NCBI GenBank assembly: GCA_902612825.1
Contig: CACMET010000004.1
Location: 43,580 to 107,579, forward strand
Reading direction: 5' to 3'
DNA length: 64,000 nt
Source: an uncultured Alphaproteobacteria bacterium
Lineage (GTDB): Bacteria; Pseudomonadota; Alphaproteobacteria; HIMB59; GCA-002718135
The notes under the pieces are model-generated. The model did not search any database. It was given only the letters and a program-made list of their open reading frames with translations, and was not told where the DNA came from. The number at the start of each line of letters is the position of its first letter. Within the stretch, counting starts at the first letter, position 1. Positions 39,270-48,582 of this stretch are shown here, piece by piece. Both the position numbers and the translations under genes were made by a program.

Positions 39270-39285
39270 ATTATAAGAATTTTAA

Positions 39286-40353
39286 TTATTGTGGTACTTC
39301 GCCGTCAATACCTTGAACATAAAAGTTCATTCCAAGTAACATTCCATCAGGCGCTACTTCACCTTCAGCAACCACAAGCTCACCAGCTTGATTATAAATT
39401 GGACCCGTGAAAGGATGAATAGTTCCATCTTTAATTCCAACTTCCATATTTACTGCTTCTTGAATTAAACTTGCTGGCATAAGTTTAGTATTATATGGTG
39501 ACATTACAACCATACCTTTATCCATACCATCCCAAGTATCACCAGAAGACCATGTGCCGTCCACAACAGCTTTTGCTCTTTCAGCATAGTAAGGGCCCCA
39601 AATATCTTCAATTGAAGTTAAATGTGCATCAGGACAAAATTCTTCTTGGTTTGAAGCTTGACCAAATGCATAAACACCCGCTTTTTGAGCAGCTTGGCAA
39701 GGAGCATATGTATCAGTATGCTGAACAATTATGTCAGCTCCTTGATTAATTAATGTATTAGCTGCATCAGCTTCTTTACCTGGGTCATACCAAGTAAATA
39801 CCCAAATAATTTTCATTTTGATATCTGGATTTACTTTTGAAGCCGCTAAATAAAATGCATTAATTCCTCTTACAACTTCAGGAATAGGGAATGAAGCTAT
39901 ATAACCAATAGTATTAGTTTCAGTCATATGACCGGCAATATGCCCTTCAATCATTCTACCTTCGTAAAATCTAGCTGAATACGTTGCAACGTTATCTGCT
40001 TGGATATACCCAGTAGCGTGTTCAAATTTTATATCAGGAAAATCCTTAGCTACTTCATGTGTCTGATCCATATAGTTGAAAGACGTTGTAAATATTAAAT
40101 CATGTCCTGAGTCTGCTAGTTTTCGGATTGCTCTCACTGCATCTGCGTTTTCAGGAATATTTTCAAGATAAGTAGTAGTAATAGAGTCACCAAGTTGGCT
40201 CTCCATATATTTTCTACCTACATCATGCATATATGTCCAACCATGATCACCTGGAGGACCTATGTATATAAATCCAACTTTTTTAGGGTCTGCATATGCT
40301 GAACCAAATGCAAATACCAAAAAAGTAGATAAAAAAGTTATTATTCTAATCAT
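39286..40353 (-). CDS. BMP/PnrA-type nucleoside/purine ABC transporter substrate-binding protein
   Basis: Signal peptide; KKVGFIYIGPPGDHGWTYMHDVGRKYME, ADIIVQHTDTYAPCQAAQKAGVYAFGQ. Confidence 0.92.
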   Translation of the reverse strand: MIRIITFLSTFLVFAFGSAYADPKKVGFIYIGPPGDHGWTYMHDVGRKYMESQLGDSITTTYLENIPENADAVRAIRKLADSGHDLIFTTSFNYMDQTHEVAKDFPDIKFEHATGYIQADNVATYSARFYEGRMIEGHIAGHMTETNTIGYIASFPIPEVVRGINAFYLAASKVNPDIKMKIIWVFTWYDPGKEADAANTLINQGADIIVQHTDTYAPCQAAQKAGVYAFGQASNQEEFCPDAHLTSIEDIWGPYYAERAKAVVDGTWSSGDTWDGMDKGMVVMSPYNTKLMPASLIQEAVNMEVGIKDGTIHPFTGPIYNQAGELVVAEGEVAPDGMLLGMNFYVQGIDGEVPQ

Positions 40354-40459
40354 TTTAACCTCACCTGCTAATATAACGATTACTCAGCTATATACTTAAT
40401 ATATACAAAAGGGTTTGATCAATAATTCTATATGTTTATAGAAAAAAAAAAGTGGATAT

Positions 40460-41329
40460 TTATCTGCCTTTATAAAAAGGAATAGTTAATGAAGCTGGTG
40501 CGCTAAGTTTTATTCTTAATTTATTACTAGAAATTAATACTAACACTATAATAGTTGCAACATATGGCGCCATACTAAAAAATTGACCAGGGAATCTTAA
40601 ACCCAAAGCCTGAAGATTCATTTGAAGAATAGTTACACCTCCAAATATATAAGCTCCAATAAGTACTCTTTCTGGTTTCCAGGTTGCAAATACAACTAAA
40701 GCTAATGCTATCCATCCTCGTCCAGCTGTCATACCCTCTTGCCACATTGGAGCATAACAAATTGAAATATATGATCCTGCAAGAGCACACATAGAACCTC
40801 CAAATATAATTGATAAAAATCTAATTTTAATAACGCTATATCCTAATGCATGTGCAGAATTATGAGATTCCCCTACTGCTCTTAAAATCAAACCAGCTTT
40901 AGTTTTGTAAAAAAAATAACTAACCAAAAAAACAATTAAGAAAGAAAATATAACAAAAAACCATGGTGACAGACCATCAATTGGTGTTCCAATATATTGT
41001 TTGCCAAGCATCGAACTCAGCCCTATTCCAAAAATAGTTAATGCTAATCCTGTAGCAATTTGATTTGACATTAAAAATAAAACTAGAAAAGCAAATAAAC
41101 CAGACATGATAATTCCAGATAATATAGATACAAAAAAAGCTAAAAAATAACTTCCGGTAATTACTAAGATAATAAAAGCTGACACTGCTCCTACCAACAT
41201 CATTCCTTCTACACCTAAATTTAATACTCCAGATTTTTCTGTAACTAACTCACCTATACCAGCAAAAACTAGAGGTGTTGTTGCAATTAAAACAATTTGT
41301 AATATTCCAAGTATTAAATCTAAATTCAT
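40460..41329 (-). CDS. ABC transporter permease (nucleoside/simple sugar type)
   Basis: TPLVFAGIGELVTEKSGVLNLGVEGMMLVGA. Confidence 0.93.
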   Translation of the reverse strand: MNLDLILGILQIVLIATTPLVFAGIGELVTEKSGVLNLGVEGMMLVGAVSAFIILVITGSYFLAFFVSILSGIIMSGLFAFLVLFLMSNQIATGLALTIFGIGLSSMLGKQYIGTPIDGLSPWFFVIFSFLIVFLVSYFFYKTKAGLILRAVGESHNSAHALGYSVIKIRFLSIIFGGSMCALAGSYISICYAPMWQEGMTAGRGWIALALVVFATWKPERVLIGAYIFGGVTILQMNLQALGLRFPGQFFSMAPYVATIIVLVLISSNKLRIKLSAPASLTIPFYKGR

Positions 41330-42408
41330 AATAATTTTTTGTAAGTTAATTTATAGTTAATTAGTATTTCCGCACCTAATAAATAAAATAAAACCAAACC
41401 CTGAAATATAAAACCTACCGCTGAAGGTATTTGTAAAAACAATTGTGCATCTTCAGCACCAAGATAAGTAAGAGCAATAACTAAAGAAGCAAAAATAATA
41501 CCAATTGGGTGAAGTCTACCTAAAAAAGCAACAATAATTGCAGTAAACCCATAATTTGGAGAAATATCTCTATATAATAATCCAATTGGGCCAGATACTT
41601 CAGCTAAACCTGCAATACCTGCAAAAGCGCCACAAATTGCAAAAGCAAAAAAAACTAAAGTTGTTTGATTAAAACCAGCATATCTAGCAGCTTTGGGGCT
41701 GTAACCGGATACTTTTAATTGAAAGCCAAAAATAGTTTTTGAAAATATAAACCAAGATACAAAAATTAAAAATAGCGTTATAATTAGTCCAAAGTGCACC
41801 CTCAAACCATCAAATAATAGAGGCATTCTTCCAGATTCACTAAATGGTCTTGATTTAGGAAAACTATAACCAAATGGATCTTTCCAAGGTCCCACTACTA
41901 AATAATCTAAAATAAATAAAGCAACATAAACTAACATTAAACTTGTTAAAATTTCATTTGTATTAAATTTTGTTTTTAAAATAGCAGGTATTAAACCCCA
42001 CAATGCTCCTCCGATTGCTCCTGTAAAAATCATTAATGGCAACAACCAGAAAGCATTTGTATCATGAAATAATATTCCAATACCTCCACCAAAAATTGCA
42101 CCCATGGTAAGTTGTCCTTCAGCTCCAATATTATAAATATTATTCTTAAAACAATATGAGAGACCAATTGCAATTAAGGCTAAAGGAGTTGCTTTTACAA
42201 ACAATTCAGAAATACCGTAGGTTGAAGAAATAGGTGAAATAAAAAATGTATACAATGCATAAACTGGATCAAAACCAAGAAGAACAAAAATAATTGAACC
42301 TGTAATTAAAGTTAAAACTATTGATATTATAGGAACAAAAAAATTCATTAAACCCGAACTCTGTGAGCGGGAAACTATAGATGGAAATAAACTATTCATT
42401 TTTTCCAC
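41326..42408 (-). CDS. ABC transporter permease (nucleoside/simple sugar type)
   Basis: CFKNNIYNIGAEGQLTMGAIFGGG, ATPLALIAIGLSYCF. Confidence 0.93.
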   Translation of the reverse strand: MEKMNSLFPSIVSRSQSSGLMNFFVPIISIVLTLITGSIIFVLLGFDPVYALYTFFISPISSTYGISELFVKATPLALIAIGLSYCFKNNIYNIGAEGQLTMGAIFGGGIGILFHDTNAFWLLPLMIFTGAIGGALWGLIPAILKTKFNTNEILTSLMLVYVALFILDYLVVGPWKDPFGYSFPKSRPFSESGRMPLLFDGLRVHFGLIITLFLIFVSWFIFSKTIFGFQLKVSGYSPKAARYAGFNQTTLVFFAFAICGAFAGIAGLAEVSGPIGLLYRDISPNYGFTAIIVAFLGRLHPIGIIFASLVIALTYLGAEDAQLFLQIPSAVGFIFQGLVLFYLLGAEILINYKLTYKKLL

Positions 42409-43897
42409 CCATCAATAATCCTAATTTTTCTATTTCTATTTCACTAGTTTTAAAAGGTTTGGATAAATTACCATCATAAATAACAGATATTTTATGAGTA
42501 ATTTCAATCAATTCATCTAAATCTTGAGAAATAACAATTATAGACGTTCCATTTTGAGATAATTCTATCAAAGACTCTCTTATAGAATGCTCAGCACCAG
42601 CATCTATCCCCCAAGTTGGATGTGAAATAATTAATATTTTTGGCTTAGATGATATTTCTCTACCAATGACATATTTTTGTAAATTTCCTCCAGACAAGCT
42701 TGATGCTTTAGCATCATTACCAGGAGTAATAACTTTAAATTCATTAATTACATTATTCGCAAAATCATCAACGTTATTTTTCAATATTATGCCATTTCTA
42801 ATAAAATTATTTTTTGGAAATTGACTCAAAAGAATATTTTCAGACAAACTTAACTCAGGTACCGCACTATGACCCAATCTATTCTCCGGAACAAAAGAAA
42901 TAGATAAATCTCTTCTTTTTTGTGGCCCATACTTTTCAATTTTTTTATTATCAAAAGTAATTGATCCAGATTTAATATTTATATTTTCTCCTGTTAAAAT
43001 ATCCATTAATTCTGATTGTCCATTACCAGCAACTCCAGCAATGCCATAAATTTCACCCACTCTAACTTGAAAAGAAATATTTTTAAGATCTGTTAAAAAT
43101 GGATCATTAAAGTCACATGAAATATTTTTTACTTCAAAGTTAACTTCGTCTTTTATATGTCCATAATTAGTTTTTAAGTCATCTAATTTTTGTCCTAGCA
43201 TTTTTGTTGCAAGTGTTTTTGCAGTTTGATTTGTAGTACTTGAAGTATCTATAATTTCACCACTTCTCATTATAGTAACTGTATCACATATTGATATTAC
43301 TTCTTCGAGTTTATGAGTGATATATAATATTGTACGACCTTCTTTGACGAGTGCATTTAATGTTACAAATAAACTTTCAACTTCTTGTGGTGTTAAGACT
43401 GAAGTTGGCTCATCCATAATAAGTATCTGAGGGTCTTGTAATAAAATTCTTACAATTTCTACACGCTGCTTTTCTCCAGCTGATAAAGCAGTAATTGGAG
43501 CATCTAAATCTAAGGGAAGATTATATCTAGAGCTTATATTTTCTAGCTTATTTTCTAAATCTGAATAAGACATCTTTTCATCAATTCCTAAAATTAAATT
43601 TTCTTTTACTGATAAAGAATCAAATAAAGAAAAATGCTGAAATACCATTCCTATTCCTTGTTGCCTTGCTTCTGCTGGGGAATTAACTTTAAAATCCTTA
43701 TTATTTAATTTAATATTTCCTTCATCTGGTTCTAAGAGACCATATAGAATTTTTACTAACGTAGATTTCCCCGCTCCATTTTCTCCTAAAATTGCATGAA
43801 CTGCATTTTTTTTAATATCAAAAGTAACCTTTTTATTTGCAATAACTCTTGGAAAATATTTTGTAATATTTTCTATATTTAATATTTTATCACTCAT
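42392..43897 (-). CDS. ABC transporter ATP-binding protein (two ABC domains)
   Basis: GENGAGKSTLVKILYGLLEPDEG, LSAGEKQRVEIVRILLQDPQILIMDEPTSVL, second domain LSGGNLQKYVIGREI. Confidence 0.95.
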   Translation of the reverse strand: MSDKILNIENITKYFPRVIANKKVTFDIKKNAVHAILGENGAGKSTLVKILYGLLEPDEGNIKLNNKDFKVNSPAEARQQGIGMVFQHFSLFDSLSVKENLILGIDEKMSYSDLENKLENISSRYNLPLDLDAPITALSAGEKQRVEIVRILLQDPQILIMDEPTSVLTPQEVESLFVTLNALVKEGRTILYITHKLEEVISICDTVTIMRSGEIIDTSSTTNQTAKTLATKMLGQKLDDLKTNYGHIKDEVNFEVKNISCDFNDPFLTDLKNISFQVRVGEIYGIAGVAGNGQSELMDILTGENINIKSGSITFDNKKIEKYGPQKRRDLSISFVPENRLGHSAVPELSLSENILLSQFPKNNFIRNGIILKNNVDDFANNVINEFKVITPGNDAKASSLSGGNLQKYVIGREISSKPKILIISHPTWGIDAGAEHSIRESLIELSQNGTSIIVISQDLDELIEITHKISVIYDGNLSKPFKTSEIEIEKLGLLMGGKNE

Positions 43898-44384
43898 AAT
43901 TTAATTCAAATATTTCTGATTGTTCAAAATTATAAATCTCAATATTATTATCCGCATCTTTTTTATCAATGGTAATATATTTTTCATTTTCAAGAGATAT
44001 TAGAGGAAAATGCCATACTTTGGGATTAAAATTTATACCATCACCACCGCTTACTTTGAATATTTCAATTAAATCAATTTTAGGTTTGTTACCTATTGGA
44101 GCAACTAAAACTAAAAAACCTGTTACATTAAACGGAAGAAATACTTGAGAACTAAAGGGGTGATTTTCCAACATGTTAATTTTTAATGGAAAGTTTCTTT
44201 TCTTTGCCTGAAAAATATTTAATCTAGATCTTTTGTCATCACCAATTATTTGAATATTTGCTAAATCAAAAAAACTATCGGTTGTATCTTTATTAATACT
44301 TTCATAATTTTTATTAGATGTTGTAATTAAATCACCATAATTTTTGAAATTCTCTTTACTAATATTTTTTATTTTATAGTTCAC
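43890..44384 (-). CDS. allA: Ureidoglycolate lyase
   Basis: ENHPFSSQVFLPF, FLVLVAP, GGDGINFNPKVWHFPLISL. Confidence 0.9.
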   Translation of the reverse strand: MNYKIKNISKENFKNYGDLITTSNKNYESINKDTTDSFFDLANIQIIGDDKRSRLNIFQAKKRNFPLKINMLENHPFSSQVFLPFNVTGFLVLVAPIGNKPKIDLIEIFKVSGGDGINFNPKVWHFPLISLENEKYITIDKKDADNNIEIYNFEQSEIFELNYE

Positions 44385-45358
44385 AAAAACTTTCCAATTG
44401 CCTTGATTCGTGAAATACCACCGTCAGGATAAATATTTAACTTCAAATAATTTATTTTTTTAATCTGTTTAGTTGAATTAATTTTTAATGATGAATTAGG
44501 TTTAAGATTTTTATTTTTTATCAAAAATTCCCAATTTTTGCTTTCATTTATTAATTTGCCTATATTTATATTTTTTATTGAATAAAAACATTGTACTGAG
44601 CAATGAGACGGATAATTACCTTTAAAATAATGAGTTTCAATATTAAACTTTTCAATTAAACCAGGTTTGCCAAGTTTAATTATAACCCAGTCATATCCTG
44701 ATCCTCTTCTTCTTTTAGTTTCCCAACCATTGCCCATATTTTTAGATTTAAATGGAAGTAGTAAATTTTCTGCCCTTCCAAAATGTTCATCACTACATGC
44801 CACAATTTTTGAACCATTAAGGATGCTAAGTAAATCAAATTTTTTATTTGGAAATTTTAATTTTGATACATCTAAATTTCCTAATAATTTTAATCTCGCA
44901 ACTCCTCCATCTGGATAGATGTTCAATCTTATGAAGTTAAAAACTTTATTATTCTGTTGAGTTTTAAAACCATGAAGATAATTTGGATTAAGTTTTCTTT
45001 TTGATAAAATATTTATCCAATTAAATTTATTTTTTTCAAAATAACAAGCATCAATGCTTGCGTATTCAGGTTGATTGCCATTAAAATAGCTTGTGTCTAT
45101 TTCAGCAAAATTAATTTTACCAGGAAGGCCTAATTTAATAGTAACATAATCATTTCCTTCAATTCTTTTTCTTCTTGTTTCCCATCCATCCATCCATTTC
45201 CCATTTTTATCGTATACTCCTTCTTTAAAAATTGGCTGTTCCTCTTTAAGCAATCTGGATGCTGATCCAAAAAACTGATCAGAAAATCTATGTATTTTTG
45301 TACCTAAAACCTTACTACATAAGTTTATATAATTTTTTTGAATGTATTTCTTATTCAT
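44381..45358 (-). CDS. alc: Allantoicase
   Basis: Duplicated domain: WMDGWETRRKR...IKLGLPGKINFAEIDTSYFNGNQPEYASIDAC and GNGWETKRRRGSGYDWVIIKLGKPGLIEKFNIETHYFKGNYPSHCSVQ. Confidence 0.95.
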   Translation of the reverse strand: MNKKYIQKNYINLCSKVLGTKIHRFSDQFFGSASRLLKEEQPIFKEGVYDKNGKWMDGWETRRKRIEGNDYVTIKLGLPGKINFAEIDTSYFNGNQPEYASIDACYFEKNKFNWINILSKRKLNPNYLHGFKTQQNNKVFNFIRLNIYPDGGVARLKLLGNLDVSKLKFPNKKFDLLSILNGSKIVACSDEHFGRAENLLLPFKSKNMGNGWETKRRRGSGYDWVIIKLGKPGLIEKFNIETHYFKGNYPSHCSVQCFYSIKNINIGKLINESKNWEFLIKNKNLKPNSSLKINSTKQIKKINYLKLNIYPDGGISRIKAIGKFL

Positions 45359-45860
45359 TAATTAATTCTGTTAATCTTAATTTTGCAATTTCTTTTACTT
45401 GTGAAATTGAAGTTTTTATTTCTAAGTTTAAATCATTATTCTCTAATCTACTTTTAAACTCTGTTATAATTTCATTTTTATTTTTATTTCTAACTGCAAA
45501 AATAAATGGAATATTAAATTTATTTTTAAATCTTGAATTTAAATCTTTAAATAAATTAAATTCTTGTTCTGAACAATCTTTTAAACCAGATCTACTTTGT
45601 TCTTCATCAGATAATTCAGACAAACCTTTATTTATTTTTATTTTATCAGCTAGATCAGGATGTTTTTTAATTATATTTATTTTAGTTTCTTCATCTAAAT
45701 CATCAAACAACTCTAAAAATATTAATATCATTTCTTTTTTATTTTTAAATGGTCGCTTTTTATCAGCATATTCTGTTATAAATTTAGATTCTTCATAAAT
45801 ATTTTTAAAAGAATCAATAAATTTTTCAGAGTTATAATTATTAATTTCTTCAATTTTCAT
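45351..45860 (-). CDS. uraD: OHCU decarboxylase
   Basis: IEEINNYNSEKFIDSFKNIYEESKFI, HPDLADKI; start trimmed to MKIEEINNY. Confidence 0.9.
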   Translation of the reverse strand: MKIEEINNYNSEKFIDSFKNIYEESKFITEYADKKRPFKNKKEMILIFLELFDDLDEETKINIIKKHPDLADKIKINKGLSELSDEEQSRSGLKDCSEQEFNLFKDLNSRFKNKFNIPFIFAVRNKNKNEIITEFKSRLENNDLNLEIKTSISQVKEIAKLRLTELINE

Positions 45861-46761
45861 CACTAAAATTTTCATACCAATAATTGGCAATTTCTTCTCT
45901 TTTGCATATCCAAATATCATTATAACCAGAAACATAATTCAAAAATTTTACCAAAGACATAAATCTTCCAGGTCTGGCTATTAATCGACAATGTAAACCC
46001 ACACTCATCATTTTTGGTTTATTGAACTCGTTTGCTTCTCTGTATAATGTATCAAATGAATTTTTTAAGTAATTATAAAAATCCTCACCTGTGTTAAAAC
46101 CTTGTAAAGTAGAGAATCTCATATCATTATTATCTAGGGTGTATGGAATAATTAAATGTTTTTTATTTTTTACTTTTATCCAGTAAGGTAAATCATCAGC
46201 ATAGCAGTCACTATCGTAAATAATATTTGTATTTTCTAAAATTATATTTCTTGTATTTGGACTTGTTCTACCGGTATACCAACCAGACGGAAAATAACCA
46301 AAAATATCTTTAATAATGTTGTTACATTTTATAGTATGTTCTTTTTCAACTTCCTCAGTTATATTTTGATAGTCTATCCATCGATAACCATGGCTAGCTA
46401 CTTCATACTTTGATTTAATTATTTGTTCACAAACATCAGGATTTTTTTCTAAAGCCATACCAACGCCAAATATTGTTAAAGGTAATTTTCTTTTTTCAAA
46501 CTCATTATGTATTCTCCAAAAACCTCTTCTTGAGCCATACTCATATATTGACTCCATATTCATATTTCTGGCACCTATTATTTGCTTCGCATTAATTATT
46601 TCAGATAAAAAAGTTTCTGATCCTTCATCGCCATTCATTATTGAATTTTCAGCACCTTCCTCATAATTTAGAACAAATTGAAGAGCGAGTTTTGATTTGT
46701 TAGGCCAATAAAAGTTAGAGTCATTATTTCCGTAACCTATATAATTTCTGTCGTCTTTCAT
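45850..46761 (-). CDS. puuE: Allantoinase, polysaccharide deacetylase family (PuuE)
   Basis: ALQFVLNYEEGAENSIMNGDEGSETFLSE, EVASHGYRWIDYQ, GWYTGRTSPNTR. Confidence 0.93.
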   Translation of the reverse strand: MKDDRNYIGYGNNDSNFYWPNKSKLALQFVLNYEEGAENSIMNGDEGSETFLSEIINAKQIIGARNMNMESIYEYGSRRGFWRIHNEFEKRKLPLTIFGVGMALEKNPDVCEQIIKSKYEVASHGYRWIDYQNITEEVEKEHTIKCNNIIKDIFGYFPSGWYTGRTSPNTRNIILENTNIIYDSDCYADDLPYWIKVKNKKHLIIPYTLDNNDMRFSTLQGFNTGEDFYNYLKNSFDTLYREANEFNKPKMMSVGLHCRLIARPGRFMSLVKFLNYVSGYNDIWICKREEIANYWYENFSDEN

Positions 46762-46813
46762 AAAAATGCTTGATTTAATATTTAGTTAAATACTGTATAA
46801 ACGAATAAGTATT

Positions 46814-47167
46814 ATGTCTAAAGGATATTTAACTACTCATGTTTTGGATACCTATAATGGTAAGCCTGGTTCTGGTATAAAAGGGTCTCTTTTTAAAATT
46901 GATGGTGAAAATAAAGTTAAAATTTCAAATTTTACTCTCAATGAAGATGGCAGGTGTGATGAACCTATATTAGGTAAAGAGAATTTTATTCTTGGAAAAT
47001 ATGAGTTATTATTTCTTTGCGGGAGTTATTTTAAGGAATTTACAAATCTTCATGAACCATTCTTTCTTGATGACGTAATAATTAGATTTGGAATTAACAA
47101 AGAAGAGCACTACCATGTTCCCCTTCTTATTACCCCGTGGAGTTATTCAACATATAGAGGAAGCTAG
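46814..47167 (+). CDS. uraH: 5-hydroxyisourate hydrolase
   Basis: LTTHVLDTYNGKPGSGIKGSLF, HYHVPLLITPWSYSTYRGS C-terminal signature. Confidence 0.96.
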   Translation: MSKGYLTTHVLDTYNGKPGSGIKGSLFKIDGENKVKISNFTLNEDGRCDEPILGKENFILGKYELLFLCGSYFKEFTNLHEPFFLDDVIIRFGINKEEHYHVPLLITPWSYSTYRGS

Positions 47168-48582
47168 TGTCTAGACAGCATATTGATTTTCTTCTTAATG
47201 AAGAAAAAATATCTATCAAAGATTTAGACACAAATACAACGGTCTTAAATTATCTTCGAAACAATCATGAGTTAACTGGAACAAAAGAAGGTTGCGCATC
47301 TGGTGATTGCGGAGCATGTACTGCAGTTGTAGGAGAATTAAAAGAGAATAAAATTTCTTATAAAAGTATAAATACTTGTATTACTTTTTTGTATTCTCTT
47401 CATGGTAAGCAATTAATAACAGTTGAGCATATACAAAAAAATAAACTTCATCCTGTTCAACAATCAATGATTGATAGTGACGGATCTCAATGTGGTTTTT
47501 GTACACCAGGTATTATCATGTCAATGTACAATATGTATGAAAATAAAATAAAACCAACAGAAGAAAATATAGATAAATTTCTTTCTGGAAATTTATGCAG
47601 ATGTACAGGTTATCTTCCAATTAAAAAAGCAATAAAGAATATGTATAGCTATAAAAGTGACAAGTCTTCAAACAGTAAAGTTATTAGATTATTAAAATCA
47701 ATTAAGAAAACTAATATTGTTATTAAAAAAAATGATTCTAAGTTTTTCATCCATTATAATTTAAATTCTCTAATTAAAGACTATCAAAAGATTAGTAATG
47801 GACATTTACTAGTCGGGGGTACAGATCTCGCTCTTGAAGTAACAAAAAAAAGAAAAGATTTAAAAAATATTTTTTATTTAGGATCAAATAATGATTTAAA
47901 TTATGTTAAAAATAAAAACAATAATTTACACATTGGATCTGCTACTCCCATAAATGATATTTTACCAATTTTAGAAAATATTTATCCAACATTTGCTAAA
48001 ATGTTTGAAAGATACGGATCTGAGCAAATAAGAAATACTGCGTCTCTTGGAGGTAATATTGGAAGCGCATCTCCAATAGGTGATAGTTTGCCTGTGTTAA
48101 TTGCACTCAATAGTAAAATTATAATTCAAGGAAAAGTTAAAAAAACTTTATTATTGGATAATTATTTTCTCAGCTATCGAAAAACTAAATTAAAACCTAA
48201 TGAAATAATTAAAGAAATTATAATACCCATCTATAAAAAAAATATTCTTAAATGTTATAAAATTTCAAAAAGAATTGATGATGATATAAGCTCTGTTTTT
48301 ATGGCTATAAATACTAGAATTGAAAAAAATATTATTAAAGAAATAAAAATTGTTTGTGGAGGTTTGGCAGAAACTCCAAAAATAGCTGAAAAAGCACAAA
48401 AATTTTTATTGAATAAAATATTTAATGAAGAAAATATTAATGAAGCAAAGAAAATTATTAAAAAAGAATTTGATCCAATAGATGATATGAGAGCGTCAAA
48501 AAATTATAGAACTAAAATTAGTCAAAACCTTTTAGAGAGGTTTTTAAATGAAAATAATAAAATTAAATCAACGTTATATTAA
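47167..48582 (+). CDS. xdhA: Xanthine dehydrogenase small subunit (2Fe-2S + FAD)
   Basis: GTKEGCASGDCGACTAVVGEL, SQCGFCTPGIIMSMY, GNLCRCTGYLPI, GGTDLALEVTK. Confidence 0.95.
   Translation: MSRQHIDFLLNEEKISIKDLDTNTTVLNYLRNNHELTGTKEGCASGDCGACTAVVGELKENKISYKSINTCITFLYSLHGKQLITVEHIQKNKLHPVQQSMIDSDGSQCGFCTPGIIMSMYNMYENKIKPTEENIDKFLSGNLCRCTGYLPIKKAIKNMYSYKSDKSSNSKVIRLLKSIKKTNIVIKKNDSKFFIHYNLNSLIKDYQKISNGHLLVGGTDLALEVTKKRKDLKNIFYLGSNNDLNYVKNKNNNLHIGSATPINDILPILENIYPTFAKMFERYGSEQIRNTASLGGNIGSASPIGDSLPVLIALNSKIIIQGKVKKTLLLDNYFLSYRKTKLKPNEIIKEIIIPIYKKNILKCYKISKRIDDDISSVFMAINTRIEKNIIKEIKIVCGGLAETPKIAEKAQKFLLNKIFNEENINEAKKIIKKEFDPIDDMRASKNYRTKISQNLLERFLNENNKIKSTLY

Noticed and set aside
40354-40459. 106-bp leader upstream of the BMP gene considered as a purine riboswitch
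   Set aside because: I could not identify conserved purine-riboswitch core elements; only AT-rich sequence with a short dyad (CTATAaacaTATAG) and a plausible ribosome-binding site.
39495-40790. ORFs 39495-39749 (+) and 40575-40790 (-)
   Set aside because: Antisense/out-of-frame within BMP and permease genes.
44667-45798. ORFs 44667-44918 and 45259-45798 on plus strand
   Set aside because: Antisense of alc and uraD; the 179-aa ORF is long but uraD has clear family motifs on the other strand.
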